A DNA stretch of 46,495 nt from NCBI GenBank assembly GCA_964545245.1, contig CAZJFC010000008.1:1-46495 (forward strand), written 5' to 3'. The DNA comes from CAZJFC01 sp964545245 (GTDB taxonomy: Bacteria; Pseudomonadota; Alphaproteobacteria; Rickettsiales; 21-14-0-20-44-7). The notes below the pieces were generated by a model that did no database searches, was not told the DNA's origin, and worked only from the letters and a program-made list of their open reading frames with translations. Position numbers and translations under genes: made by a program. Positions 30,707-39,793 of the stretch are shown piece by piece (positions within the stretch are counted from its first letter, which is position 1; each line of letters starts with the position of its first letter).

Positions 30707-33142
30707 CTAATAAATCCCCGAATCGACAGAGTGCGACGAACCACCCGCACCGCCGTCATAAATTCCCATATATTGCTGGCGGTATTCGTCGGAATACTGG
30801 ATGTTGCTCGGCGCTTCCGGGTTCACCACTTCCACGCGGATATTGGCCGGCGAGCTGTATTCGTCCGGCGGCAACCCTGTCGCAAGGTCGATTTTCTGCA
30901 ATTTTGTCCCTGGCGGCAGTGGGAAAGGTTTGGCCGGGACGTCTTTCAGCGCCGCCTGCATGAAATCAACGAAAATCGGCAGCGGCACGCTTGCGCCGGT
31001 TGAATCCCTGCCGAGGGTTTTCGGCCTGTCGAACCCGACATAAGTCCCCATCACGAGGTCGGGCGACATGCCGATGAACCACGCATCGAAACTGTCATTT
31101 GTGGTGCCGGTCTTGCCTGCCATCGGGCGGTTAAGCACTTTTGCGCGGGTTGCCGTCCCTGCATCCACCACCGCCTGAAGCATGGAGAGGAGCTGGTAGG
31201 CGGCAGCAGGTTCAATGACCTGCTTGCGGTTATCAATGATCCTCGGCAGGGTTTTGCTGACATCCCCCTGGCATCCTTCGCATTTGCGCGTATCGCCGAT
31301 ATAAATGGTTTTGCCGTTCCTGTCCTGCACGCGGTCAACGAGGATGGGGCTTACTTCCTTGCCGTAATTATCGATCATGGCATAGGCGTTGGTCATGCGC
31401 AGCAGCGTGGTTTCCTGCGCGCCCAGCACCATCGAGTAATAAGGCCGCGGCTTATCGATAACGCCGAGGCGGCGGGCGATCTCCTGTATTTTGTCCACGC
31501 CGAGCATCAGCGCGAGCAGCACCGTCACGTTATTGCGCGACTTGGCAAGCCCGACTTTCAGCGGGATGCGCCCAAGGTAATCATGCGAATAGTTTTTCGG
31601 CGTCCACATCGGGAGTCCGGGGCCTTGCGAAATTTCAATCGGCCCGTCATTCACCACGCTGGTAGGGAGGAAACCGTTCTCAAGCGCGGAGAGGTAAACG
31701 AACGGCTTGAACGCGGAACCCGGCTGGCGGTAAGCCTGCGTCGCGCGGTTGAAATCGCTCTTGCCGTAGGTGTAGCCGCCGACCATTGCCAGCACGCGAC
31801 CGGTTTCCGGGTCCATCACCACGGTTGCGCCGTTCACATCGGGGATTTGCTCAAGGCTGTAATATTCTCCCTTGTCACTGGTCTGTTTCCCGGCAGCGAT
31901 GACATCGCCCGCTTTCAGGATTTCATTCACGGTGCGCGGAGCCTGCCCGACTGCCTGCCCCTTATACCACCTTTTTGCCCATTTCATGCCGTCATACGGG
32001 ATGTAGGATTCGGTACCGTCCTTGAAGCCGATTTTGGCACGCTGCGCGTTTGACTCAATCACCACTGCGAGGCGGAACGGCTGCAACCCTTCCGGGTCGG
32101 GAATTTCGTTGATGAGTGCCTGCCATACATCCACATCTTCAATGCGGGTTATCGCGCCGCGCCAGCCGTGGTTGCGGTCATAGCGGGTGATGCCGTCGAA
32201 AAGCGCTTTCTCGGCGATTTTCTGGTATTTCGGGTTGAGCGTGGTGCGCACGTTAAGCCCGCCGGTATAGACCATGTCGCGGCCATATTTATCGATCAGC
32301 CAGCGGCGTATTTCTTCGGAAAAATGCGTGGTGATGATTTCCCGCGGCTTGCCCTCGGCGAGTTCGATAGGCTTGGCTTTAGCGATCTCGGCTTCCTCGG
32401 CGGTGATAAAATCCTCGGCGTGCATGCGGTCAAGCACCCAGTTGCGGCGGATGATAGCGCGCTCGTAATTGCGTTTCGGGTCGAATTCGGATGGCGCTTT
32501 GGGCAGCGCGGCGAGCAGCGCGGCTTCTTCCACGGTCAACTCGTCGATTGATTTGTTGAAATAGTTATACGCCGCGATAACCACGCCATAGGAGCGGTTG
32601 CCGAGGAAAATCTCGTTGAGGTAAATTTCAAGGATACGGCTTTTCGGCATAATTTTAGTCACCCTAACCGCGAGGATAGCCTCCTTGATTTTCCTTGCGA
32701 AAGTCCTGTCCTTGGTGAGGAGGAGGTTTTTCACCACCTGCTGGGTGATGGTCGAACCGCCGCTGATACCACCCTGCCCGGTAAGCTTTGCACTCGCGTT
32801 CTTTATCACTGCGCGGAAAATACTGGTCGGGTCAACCCCGCCGTGGCTGTAAAAATTCTGGTCTTCCGCCGCGATGAAGGCGTTCTTCACCACATCAGGA
32901 ATCGAATCTATCGGCACGAAAACGCGTTTTTCATCGGCGAATTCGGCAAGCAGCCCGCCATTTGCGTCGAACAGCCTTGTCGCCGTTTTCGGGCTGTAAT
33001 TACGCAGCTCCGCCGTGCCGGGGAGGTCTTTGCTGTAATAGGAAAAAACGCCTACCACGCCCAGAATACCCAGGCAAAGCAGGACAAAGAACCAGAAAGC
33101 CGCTTTAACTATCCGGTTGCCGATAATTTTTGGAGTGCTCAT
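30707..33142 (-). CDS. mrcA: Penicillin-binding protein 1A
   Basis: This is a bifunctional class A PBP that polymerises and cross-links peptidoglycan in the periplasm. The 811-residue protein has one N-terminal membrane anchor (about 12-35). The GT51 transglycosylase domain has the catalytic Glu93 in AAEDQNFYSHGG, then GGSTITQQVVKNLLL. The transpeptidase domain has S476-x-x-K479 in RQPGSAFKPF, SRNNVT as the SxN motif and AGKTGTTND as KTG. An oligonucleotide-binding-like insert between the two domains is typical of PBP1a. It is divergent from trcR. The stop lies against a heptamer array. Confidence 0.97.
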   Translation of the reverse strand: MSTPKIIGNRIVKAAFWFFVLLCLGILGVVGVFSYYSKDLPGTAELRNYSPKTATRLFDANGGLLAEFADEKRVFVPIDSIPDVVKNAFIAAEDQNFYSHGGVDPTSIFRAVIKNASAKLTGQGGISGGSTITQQVVKNLLLTKDRTFARKIKEAILAVRVTKIMPKSRILEIYLNEIFLGNRSYGVVIAAYNYFNKSIDELTVEEAALLAALPKAPSEFDPKRNYERAIIRRNWVLDRMHAEDFITAEEAEIAKAKPIELAEGKPREIITTHFSEEIRRWLIDKYGRDMVYTGGLNVRTTLNPKYQKIAEKALFDGITRYDRNHGWRGAITRIEDVDVWQALINEIPDPEGLQPFRLAVVIESNAQRAKIGFKDGTESYIPYDGMKWAKRWYKGQAVGQAPRTVNEILKAGDVIAAGKQTSDKGEYYSLEQIPDVNGATVVMDPETGRVLAMVGGYTYGKSDFNRATQAYRQPGSAFKPFVYLSALENGFLPTSVVNDGPIEISQGPGLPMWTPKNYSHDYLGRIPLKVGLAKSRNNVTVLLALMLGVDKIQEIARRLGVIDKPRPYYSMVLGAQETTLLRMTNAYAMIDNYGKEVSPILVDRVQDRNGKTIYIGDTRKCEGCQGDVSKTLPRIIDNRKQVIEPAAAYQLLSMLQAVVDAGTATRAKVLNRPMAGKTGTTNDSFDAWFIGMSPDLVMGTYVGFDRPKTLGRDSTGASVPLPIFVDFMQAALKDVPAKPFPLPPGTKLQKIDLATGLPPDEYSSPANIRVEVVNPEAPSNIQYSDEYRQQYMGIYDGGAGGSSHSVDSGIY

Positions 33143-33258
33143 AAAATATATTCCAGCACAATATGAGATTTTCCTTGTATTTCAAGAAGGTTTTAGCTAG
33201 ACCATAAGCCAAATCAAAAAACCATCGTAAAACAATACGAATCAAGGGATTTATCGCC

Positions 33259-33816
33259 ATGTCAACCAACACTAACGCACCTTTCATGCCGAAGGCTTCC
33301 GCCAAATGGCTCATTGAGAACACCGCGCTCACCTTCGACCAGATCGCCGATTTCTGCCAGATGCACCCGCTTGAAATCCAGGGCATTGCCGATGGCGAAG
33401 TCGCTGCCAGCATCCAGCCGAATGACCCGGTTAAATCCGGCGACCTTACGGCGGAGGAGATCACCCGCTGCGAAGCCGATGAAAAAGCCCGCCTGAAAAT
33501 GAACTCCTCGGCGGTTGAATTCATGGCACGCAAGCGCAAAGGCGCGCGCTACACCCCGGTTGCCCGCCGTCAGGACAAGCCGGACGCAGTTGCATGGCTA
33601 CTCAAAACCCACCCGGAACTTCAGGATTCGCAAATCGTGAAACTTGTCGGCACCACCAAGAAAACCATTGAAGCAATCCGCGACCGCACACACTGGAACG
33701 TCAACAGCCTCAACCCGCGCGACCCGGTTCTGCTCGGCCTCTGCACGCAAACCGCGCTCAACCAGGCGATTGAAAAAAGCCAGAAGCGCAAAGACTCACA
33801 AGAATCGGCAGCATAG
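33259..33816 (+). CDS. trcR: DUF1013 family cell cycle transcriptional regulator TrcR
   Basis: This 185-residue cytoplasmic protein belongs to DUF1013, whose Caulobacter member TrcR associates with RNA polymerase and influences the CtrA-linked cell-cycle programme. Recognisable parts are KASAKWLIENTALTFDQIADFC near the start, MARKRKGARYTPVARRQDKPDA in the middle, and the helix-turn-helix-like ILKL-type region DSQIVKLVGTTKKTIEAIRDRTHWN. The family is confined to Alphaproteobacteria. It lies in an otherwise empty gap divergent from mrcA and 12 bases before yejB. Confidence 0.92.
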   Translation: MSTNTNAPFMPKASAKWLIENTALTFDQIADFCQMHPLEIQGIADGEVAASIQPNDPVKSGDLTAEEITRCEADEKARLKMNSSAVEFMARKRKGARYTPVARRQDKPDAVAWLLKTHPELQDSQIVKLVGTTKKTIEAIRDRTHWNVNSLNPRDPVLLGLCTQTALNQAIEKSQKRKDSQESAA

Positions 33817-33828
33817 GAAATTCCCCAA

Positions 33829-35051
33829 ATGAAGGCATATCTGTTACGCCGCCTTCTGCTGATAATCCCGACGCTGTTCGGCATCATGCTGCTCAACTTC
33901 CTTATCGTCCAGTTCGCGCCCGGCGGGCCGGTGGAGCAACTCGTCGCGCAGCTTGAGGGCAAATCCTCCACCACGCATATTTCCGGCGGGGGGATGGAAA
34001 CCGCGGCGATGCACAGCGAGTCATATCGCGGGCGCAGCGGGCTTGAGCCGGATTTGATAGCCCAGCTCAACAAACAGTTCGGCTTCGACAAACCCGCCCA
34101 TGAGCGTTTCTGGGATATGATAACCAATTACGCCACGTTCGATTTCGGCTCCAGTTTTTATCAGGATAAAACCGTGATCGACCTCGTGCTTGAGAAAATG
34201 CCGGTCTCCATCTCGCTCGGCCTGTGGACAACCCTGCTGGTTTACCTCATCTCCATCCCGCTCGGCATCAAAAAAGCCACGCATGACGGCGAAAAATTCG
34301 ATATCTGGACGAGCTTCATCATCGTCATCGGCTACGCCATCCCCTCATTCCTGTTCGCCATCTTGCTGGTGATTGTTTTCGCTGGCGGCAGTTTTGTTAA
34401 TCCTTTACGGGACGGAGTATTCCTTCTTTTCGTATTCTTCGCAGGTTGCGGCTTATTCAGGATAATCTCTCTGCGAAAGACCCTGACGATCATTGCATTA
34501 CTTGGGGTTTTATTCGGCCTTACCTTCCTCATAAAAGACCCGTCCCAGCCTTTCCCCCTGCGCGGCATCGTTTCGGAGGATTGGGACACGCTCTCATGGC
34601 CGATGAAGATCCTCGATTATCTGTGGCACATGGTGCTGCCGGTTTCGGCGATGGTTATCGGCGGGTTTGCCTCGCTCACCATGCTCACCAAGAACTCCTT
34701 CCTCGATGAGATCAACAAGCAATATGTGATGACGGCGCGCGCCAAGGGCCTTGCTGAGCGGCAGGTGCTTTACGGCCATGTTTTCCGCAACGCGATGCTT
34801 ATCGTGATCGCCGGTTTCCCCGCAGTTATGGTTTCGATGCTGTTCACCGGCGCGCTGCTTATCGAGATAATCTTCTCGCTCGACGGTATCGGCCTGCTCA
34901 GCTATCAGGCGGTTGTCACGCGGGATTACCCGGTGTTTTTGGTGCGCATGNNNNNNNNNNCATTTTCACACTGCTGGGGCTATTGCTCACCATAGTGCGC
35001 GACATCATGTACATGATCGTTGACCCAAGAATCGATTTTAGCAAGAGATGA
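33829..35051 (+). CDS. yejB: Microcin C/peptide ABC transporter permease YejB (contains assembly gap)
   Basis: This is an inner-membrane permease of the Yej oligopeptide/microcin C importer. It starts MKAYLLRRLLLIIPTLFGIM and has NFLIVQFAPGGPVEQ and the permease EAA-type loop (MTARAKGLAERQVLYGHVFRNAM). A run of ten Ns at 34951-34960 interrupts the last helix. Downstream of it the frame that reads IFTLLGLLLTIVRDIMYMIVDPRIDFSKR is clearly the YejB C-terminus, ending at 35051. With ten bases the two parts are out of frame, so the Ns are a placeholder. The family alignment (DYPVFL-xxx-IFTLLG) suits about two missing bases. The gene is otherwise intact. Confidence 0.93.
34951..34960. other. Run of Ns (assembly gap)
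   Basis: Ten unknown bases lie inside yejB. The flanking protein parts only join in frame if the real gap has a length that leaves remainder 2 on division by 3, for example two bases. Confidence 0.95.
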
Positions 35052-35073
35052 CCACGATGGAAAAACCCTTTAT

Positions 35074-35149
35074 GTCATTGCGAGGAAGCAAAGCTGACGA
35101 AGCAATCCAGCGCTGGATTGCCGCGCTCCCTGCGGTCGCTCGCAATGAC
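35074..35149. repeat. Palindromic dispersed repeat, family A (yejB-yejE gap)
   Basis: This is a 76-bp imperfect palindrome with gtcattgcgag at the left, ctcgcaatgac at the right and an inner caatccagcgctggattg stem. It matches the copy at 16612-16686. It is inserted in a spot where yejB and yejE usually lie very close. Confidence 0.85.
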
Positions 35150-35163
35150 GGGAGTCTTGGCGC

Positions 35164-36180
35164 ATGACCCCGATAACCCGCAAAAGAATCGAGAATTTCA
35201 AGGCCAACAAGCGCGGTTACTGGTCGCTGAAAATCTTTCTGCTCCTGTTCGGGCTTAGCCTTTTCGCCGAATTCATCGCCAATGACAAACCGCTGCTGGT
35301 CTATTACGATAGCGGCATATACCTCCCGGTTTTCCAGAAATACAATGAAACCGAATTCGGAGGCACGTTCGAGACCGAAACCAATTACAAAGACCCGGAA
35401 GTCCGCAAGCTCATCAAGGAAAAAGGCTTCATCGTGATGCCGCCGATCGAATACAGCCATAATTTCAGCCTCGGCTCCGTAGTGCTTGCCAAGCCTTCGC
35501 TTGAGCACCTCATCGGCACCGACGATATGGGTCGCGACATCGCCGCCCGCACGATCTACGCCTTCCGCCTTTCCATCCTGTTCGGCCTCGCGCTCACCAT
35601 CGCCAGTTCATTCGTAGGCATTGTCGCGGGTTCCATCCAAGGCTATTTCGGCGGGTGGATTGACCTCACCATGCAGCGCTTCATGGAAATCTGGGACAGT
35701 ATGCCGCTGCTGCTGGTGCTCATTATCCTTTCCAGCATCATTTCGCCGAGCATTGTTTCGATATTCATCATCATGCTCGCCTTTAGCTGGATGAAGCTGG
35801 TTGACCTTGTGCGCGCCGAATTCCTCCGCGCCCGCAACCTCGATTACGTCCGCGCCGCCCGCGCCCTTGGCGTTAGCGAAATAACCATCATCTTCCGCCA
35901 TATTTTGCCGAACGCGCTGGTTTCAACCTTCACCTTCCTGCCGTTCATCCTCACCGGGGCGATTACCGTCCTTGCCGTGCTCGACTTTTTGGGCTTCGGC
36001 CTGCCGCAGGAATACCCGTCGCTGGGCGAACTCACCATGCAGGGCAAGAACAACCTCGACGCGCCGTGGATCGGCCTCACCGCCTTCGTGGTGCTTTCGG
36101 TGCTGCTCAGCCTGCTCATCTTCATCGGCGAAGCGCTGCGCGACGCGTTCGATTCCCGTAAGGTAAGGAGGATGAAATAA
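35164..36180 (+). CDS. yejE: Microcin C/peptide ABC transporter permease YejE
   Basis: This is the second permease of the Yej importer (338 residues). It starts MTPITRKRIENFKANKRGYWSLKIF, followed by a first helix and the long extracytoplasmic insert typical of YejE (VYYDSGIYLPVFQKYNETEFGG). GTDDMGRDIAARTIYAFRLS and the EAA loop with RAARALGVSEITIIFRHILPNAL then follow. It ends in a basic tail and overlaps yejF by one base (TAATG). A palindromic repeat separates it from yejB. Confidence 0.95.
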   Translation: MTPITRKRIENFKANKRGYWSLKIFLLLFGLSLFAEFIANDKPLLVYYDSGIYLPVFQKYNETEFGGTFETETNYKDPEVRKLIKEKGFIVMPPIEYSHNFSLGSVVLAKPSLEHLIGTDDMGRDIAARTIYAFRLSILFGLALTIASSFVGIVAGSIQGYFGGWIDLTMQRFMEIWDSMPLLLVLIILSSIISPSIVSIFIIMLAFSWMKLVDLVRAEFLRARNLDYVRAARALGVSEITIIFRHILPNALVSTFTFLPFILTGAITVLAVLDFLGFGLPQEYPSLGELTMQGKNNLDAPWIGLTAFVVLSVLLSLLIFIGEALRDAFDSRKVRRMK

Positions 36181-37754
36181 TGGCCGCCAGCCTTGTCGAA
36201 ATCAAGGATTTATGCATCAGCTTCGGCCACAACGCCGTGGTGAAACACGCCAACCTCAAAATCCGCAAAGGCGAAATGGTGGCGCTGGTGGGCGAGTCCG
36301 GCTCCGGCAAATCCGTCACCGCGCTTTCCATCCTCCAGCTTTTGCAGGGGGCGGAGCAATCGGGCAGCATCAGGTTCCACGGCGAGGAACTCATGAACCA
36401 GAAAGAAGCTGTGCTGCGGAAAGTGCGCGGGGCAAAAGCCGGGATCGTGTTCCAGGAACCGATGACCTCGCTCAACCCGCTGCACCGCATCGGCGACCAG
36501 ATTGCCGAAATCATCCGCACCCATAACGACGTTTCCCGCAGTGAAGCGCGCAGCCGCGTGCAGGCGCTGTTCGAGGAAATGGGCTTCAAACGCCTTGCCA
36601 AACGGCTTGACGCCTACCCGCACGAGCTTTCCGGCGGGCAGCGCCAGCGCGTGATGATAGCGATGGCCATCGCCAACAACCCGGAACTTCTCATCGCCGA
36701 TGAGCCGACCACCGCGCTTGATGTCATCGTCGCGGCGCAAATCCTCAAAATCCTGAAAAAAATCCAGCGCAAGATGAAAATGGCGATTTTGCTCATTACC
36801 CACGACCTCACCATCGTTGAGAAAATGGCCGACCGGGTTTATGTGATGCGTAACGGTGATATCGTCGAGGACGGCAAAACCTCCGACATTTTCACCCGCC
36901 CGTCCAATGTTTACACGCGCCATTTGATTAACTCCTCGCCGAAAGGCGTTGCCGTGCGCCACGCCGCCAATGAGGTGAACACGAAAAACCACCTTGTCGA
37001 GGCAAAAAACCTTTCGGTTTCCTTCCCCATCAAAGGCGGGTTGTTCGGCAGGCAGACAGGCACGATTGACGCGGTGAAGAACGCCGGCATCATCGTCCCG
37101 GAAGGAAAAACCATCGGCATCGTCGGCGAATCCGGCTCAGGCAAAACCACGCTGGGCATGGCGATTCTGGGCTTAAGCCGCAGCAAGACCAGCGGCGAGA
37201 TTTTCTTCTGCGGCAACCGCATCGATAACCTCGCGCTGAAATCCATGCGCCCGCTTCGCCACGAAATGCAGGTAGTGTTCCAGGACCCATACGCGAGCCT
37301 GAACCCGCGCATGACGGTGGGGCAGATAATTTCCGAAGGGCCGCGGGCGCACAGCATCCCGGTTGATGTCGAGAAAGTGCTGGGCGAAGTCGGCCTTTCC
37401 GCCGAGATGGCGAACCGCTACCCGCATGAGTTTTCCGGCGGGCAGCGCCAGCGCATCGGCATTGCGCGGGCGATCGCGCTCAACCCCAAATTCATTTTGC
37501 TCGATGAACCCACCTCCGCGCTCGACCTCTCGGTGCAGACGCAGATCATCGACCTGCTCAAAAAACTCCAGAAAGAGCGGAAAATTTCCTATATTTTCAT
37601 CAGCCATGATTTGCGCGTGATGAAGGCCATCGCGCATGAGATCGCGGTGATGAAAGAAGGCGAGATAATCGAATACGGAACCACCCGCCGCATCTTCGAC
37701 CACCCCGCAAACGACTACACAAAAGAGTTGATAAAAGCCGCATTTCCTGCATAG
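36180..37754 (+). CDS. yejF: Microcin C/peptide ABC transporter ATP-binding protein YejF
   Basis: This is a fused double ATPase of the Yej importer (524 residues). The first nucleotide-binding domain has Walker A GESGSGKSVT (about residue 38), signature LSGGQRQR and Walker B LLIADEPTT. The second has GESGSGKTT, FSGGQRQR and ILLDEPTSALDL. Oligopeptide-type C-terminal segments follow each domain (RPSNVYTRHLINSSP; HPANDYTKELIKAAFP). The permeases encoded upstream complete the pump. The substrate-binding protein yejA, normally first in this operon, is missing here and may lie elsewhere. Confidence 0.96.
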   Translation: MAASLVEIKDLCISFGHNAVVKHANLKIRKGEMVALVGESGSGKSVTALSILQLLQGAEQSGSIRFHGEELMNQKEAVLRKVRGAKAGIVFQEPMTSLNPLHRIGDQIAEIIRTHNDVSRSEARSRVQALFEEMGFKRLAKRLDAYPHELSGGQRQRVMIAMAIANNPELLIADEPTTALDVIVAAQILKILKKIQRKMKMAILLITHDLTIVEKMADRVYVMRNGDIVEDGKTSDIFTRPSNVYTRHLINSSPKGVAVRHAANEVNTKNHLVEAKNLSVSFPIKGGLFGRQTGTIDAVKNAGIIVPEGKTIGIVGESGSGKTTLGMAILGLSRSKTSGEIFFCGNRIDNLALKSMRPLRHEMQVVFQDPYASLNPRMTVGQIISEGPRAHSIPVDVEKVLGEVGLSAEMANRYPHEFSGGQRQRIGIARAIALNPKFILLDEPTSALDLSVQTQIIDLLKKLQKERKISYIFISHDLRVMKAIAHEIAVMKEGEIIEYGTTRRIFDHPANDYTKELIKAAFPA

Positions 37755-37773
37755 GCAATAAAGAAAACTCATT

Positions 37774-37833
37774 GTCATTCCCGCGGAGGCGGGAATCTTG
37801 GCTTAAAACCCCCGCCTGCGCGGGGGTGACAGG
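37774..37833. repeat. Palindromic dispersed repeat, family C
   Basis: It starts gtcattcccgcgg and continues into aggcgggaatctt (26 bases, 37774-37799), which are identical at 45645-45670. A second stem, cccccgcctgcgcggggg, follows, then tgacag. Confidence 0.8.
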
Positions 37834-37855
37834 TAACGGGAGTAATGGCACGGAT

Positions 37856-38197
37856 TTACAAGCTTCGCTGACTAACCGCAGGAATAATATTTTTTCCCTG
37901 AAAATCCACCGCTAGCGAACTGAAATATTCACTGCCCACTGTTTCGCGGATTTTGGCTATCCAGAGTTTTACATCCTCTGCATTCGGCTTTAAAACGCTA
38001 TGCCCGCGGATCTCGATCTTGCCGCCCACAATCAAACCGGCAATAGCATTGCCGCCGCCGTCCTTGTAAGTAAGGCCGTTACTTCCCAGCTCACGGTGCT
38101 GAAGGCTGAACATGCCGAAATTGACCGCCTCACGGTTAAAGATAAACTTCAGCAATTGCGGGTTACTCTCAAGTAATGCTTGCCCTGATAATCTCAT
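37856..38197 (-). CDS. Hypothetical protein
   Basis: This is a 113-residue soluble protein of no family that I recognise. It has a basic N-terminus (MRLSGQALLESNPQLLKFIFN), a Gly-rich centre (DGGGNAIAGLIVGGKIEIRG), and a helix around residues 70-88 followed by a strand. There is no signal peptide or membrane segment. It diverges from the lipoprotein gene with an 18-base gap, so the two promoters must overlap or lie within the genes. Base use fits the host. Confidence 0.6.
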   Translation of the reverse strand: MRLSGQALLESNPQLLKFIFNREAVNFGMFSLQHRELGSNGLTYKDGGGNAIAGLIVGGKIEIRGHSVLKPNAEDVKLWIAKIRETVGSEYFSSLAVDFQGKNIIPAVSQRSL

Positions 38198-38215
38198 GCT
38201 TCTATTTTAGCGGGC

Positions 38216-38686
38216 ATGATTTTCAAACGCAAACATCTTATCCTGTTGTTTATACCGCTTTTTCTCGCCTCCTGCTACACCCCGCCGCAGCGATATGATG
38301 TGGACAACCACCGTGAATACAACCTTGGCAAAGACAAGGTGTGGGAACGCGTGGTGCAGTTTTTCGCTGAGAAGAACATCCCCATCCAGACGATTGAAAA
38401 AGACAGCGGCATTATCTACGCCGAACCTGCATTTTTTGGCAGGAAAATCGCGAGCTGCGGGAATTTCGGCAGTTATGAGGCCGAGGACGAAGCCGAGGGA
38501 ATCGTGATGATGAACGTTTTCGTGAGGCCGCTCGGCGCGCGCAAAACCGCAGTGACCGTGAATGTTTCCTTCCGCGATATCGTCTACCACGACCATTTCA
38601 TCTATGGCCGCAAACGCATCAACTGCGAATCGAAAGGCATAGTTGAAAAACACATACTCGATTATATCGATGCCGAATACCGCTGA
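38216..38686 (+). CDS. Putative lipoprotein
   Basis: This 156-residue protein has a type II signal peptide: MIFKRKHLILLFIPLFLASC with the lipobox LASC and the lipidated Cys at residue 20. The mature part begins YTPPQRYDVDN and has a DKVWERVVQFFAEKNIPIQTIEKDSGIIYAEP segment, a pattern of small envelope lipoproteins whose one globular domain resembles the NlpC/BamC-type alpha-beta fold. This is inference from the pattern only. It should sit in the outer or inner membrane facing the periplasm. No operon partner is seen. Confidence 0.75.
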   Translation: MIFKRKHLILLFIPLFLASCYTPPQRYDVDNHREYNLGKDKVWERVVQFFAEKNIPIQTIEKDSGIIYAEPAFFGRKIASCGNFGSYEAEDEAEGIVMMNVFVRPLGARKTAVTVNVSFRDIVYHDHFIYGRKRINCESKGIVEKHILDYIDAEYR

Positions 38687-38737
38687 GCAGCGGGAAGTCA
38701 GCCTTAATGATTGAGTTTGAGAGTCATAAGCCGGGCG

Positions 38738-38820
38738 CCACCCCCCTTATATCCCCCCTGATAGGGGGGAGATTTATGGTAACTCCCTCTCCTATGAGGA
38801 GAGGGTGGGGTGAGGTGCCA
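38738..38820. repeat. Composite family B repeat, inverted copy
   Basis: The order is ccacccccctt, the stem tcccccctgataggggggag, then ccctctcctatgaggagaggg and ggggtgaggtgcc. This is the reverse complement of the arrangement at 30584-30660. Confidence 0.8.
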
Positions 38821-38837
38821 GGAGAATTGGAGCTTGA

Positions 38838-39317
38838 ATGCCAGTGATGAATTCCAACCTTACCATCCGCAACGCCGCAATCGAGGATCTCCCGGCGCTG
38901 CTCGGCATACGCAAAACCGCTATCCTCGCCCAGCCGGAAACCATCTGGACACGCGCGGGGCTTGAACGCGCCGCCGGTTTTTATGACAACGCAACCGCCG
39001 GGGATTTTTCCGCTTACCGCGTATTTGTTGCGCAATATGGCGGAAAACCCGCCGGGTTTGTCGGAAGGGAAAAGGATTACCTCGGCTTTTTATTCATCCT
39101 GCCCGAATTCCAGGGCAGCGGTTTAGGCCGCCAATTGCTGGAACTTATCGAGCAGGATATGCGGGTGCAAGGGCTGGGCGGCGCGTGGCTGTGGGCGCAC
39201 CCTTACGCTGAGAGGTTCTATGCCCGGCATGGTTACCAGCAGGCGCAGGAAACCAGTGCGCCGTTCGGCCTCACTTTGAATAAATTTCACAAACGATTTC
39301 AAATAACAGAAGCATAA
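38838..39317 (+). CDS. GNAT family N-acetyltransferase
   Basis: This 159-residue acetyl-CoA-dependent N-acetyltransferase fold starts with LTIRNAAIEDLPALLGIRKTAIL. The acetyl-CoA loop is seen as FILPEFQGSGLGRQLLELIE (Q/R-x-x-G-x-G/A). The C-terminal AHPYAERFYARHGYQ motif is typical. The substrate cannot be read from sequence. The start is either 38838 or ATG 38847. It stands alone between repeats, in the direction of the lipoprotein gene. Confidence 0.88.
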   Translation: MPVMNSNLTIRNAAIEDLPALLGIRKTAILAQPETIWTRAGLERAAGFYDNATAGDFSAYRVFVAQYGGKPAGFVGREKDYLGFLFILPEFQGSGLGRQLLELIEQDMRVQGLGGAWLWAHPYAERFYARHGYQQAQETSAPFGLTLNKFHKRFQITEA

Positions 39318-39793
39318 CGCCGGGCAAAACCCCGCGCCACACCTCACCCAAAGCCCCCGGATATTCCCGGTCTTTCATGTCACGAACTTTGGATATGCCC
39401 CTAGTATACCATCTCCAGTTGCAGCTTGTCAAGGGATTTTTCCACAATTATTCTTAATAATTATCAGAATGTTATGGTGGCATGCTGAAAAGCATATGTA
39501 GGAAATATCCCTTTTTTATGGCGTATCAACAGTTGTGGCGGTCAGGGCTGGAAAATCCATAGATAAAACTTATCGATTTTCGATTATTGATAGGTTTTAT
39601 TTATAGATAAAGAAAGTCGGTAGTCTGTGGTCTGTGGCCGGTAGCTTGTTTGCTGTTATCCAATTAGAAATCCCGCCTTCCCCCTGACCAAACCCCGGAT
39701 CCCCGCTCGGAAGCGGGGATGGCATGGTGGGGGTGAGGGGACGTAAAAGGGGCGGCGGTGATAATTACTGAAACTGGCAACTGAAACTAAAAA
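39318..39793. other. Non-coding gap with AT-rich palindromes and repeats
   Basis: No gene is seen. It contains a partial family B sequence (39345-39360) and an AT-rich stretch with the imperfect palindrome ataaaacttatc (39563-39574) / gataggttttat (39589-39600). It also has the palindrome aattattcttaataatt and a tttttccaca motif resembling a degenerate DnaA box near 39440. A heptamer array lies at 39616-39643 (gtcggta, gtctgtg, gtctgtg, gccggta), followed by G/C-rich repeat-like DNA to about 39750. Confidence 0.6.

Noticed and set aside
34951..34995. A premature stop in yejB after the N run, suggesting a pseudogene
   Set aside because: The stop is only in the frame created by the ten placeholder Ns; the next frame encodes the conserved YejB C-terminus to 35051.
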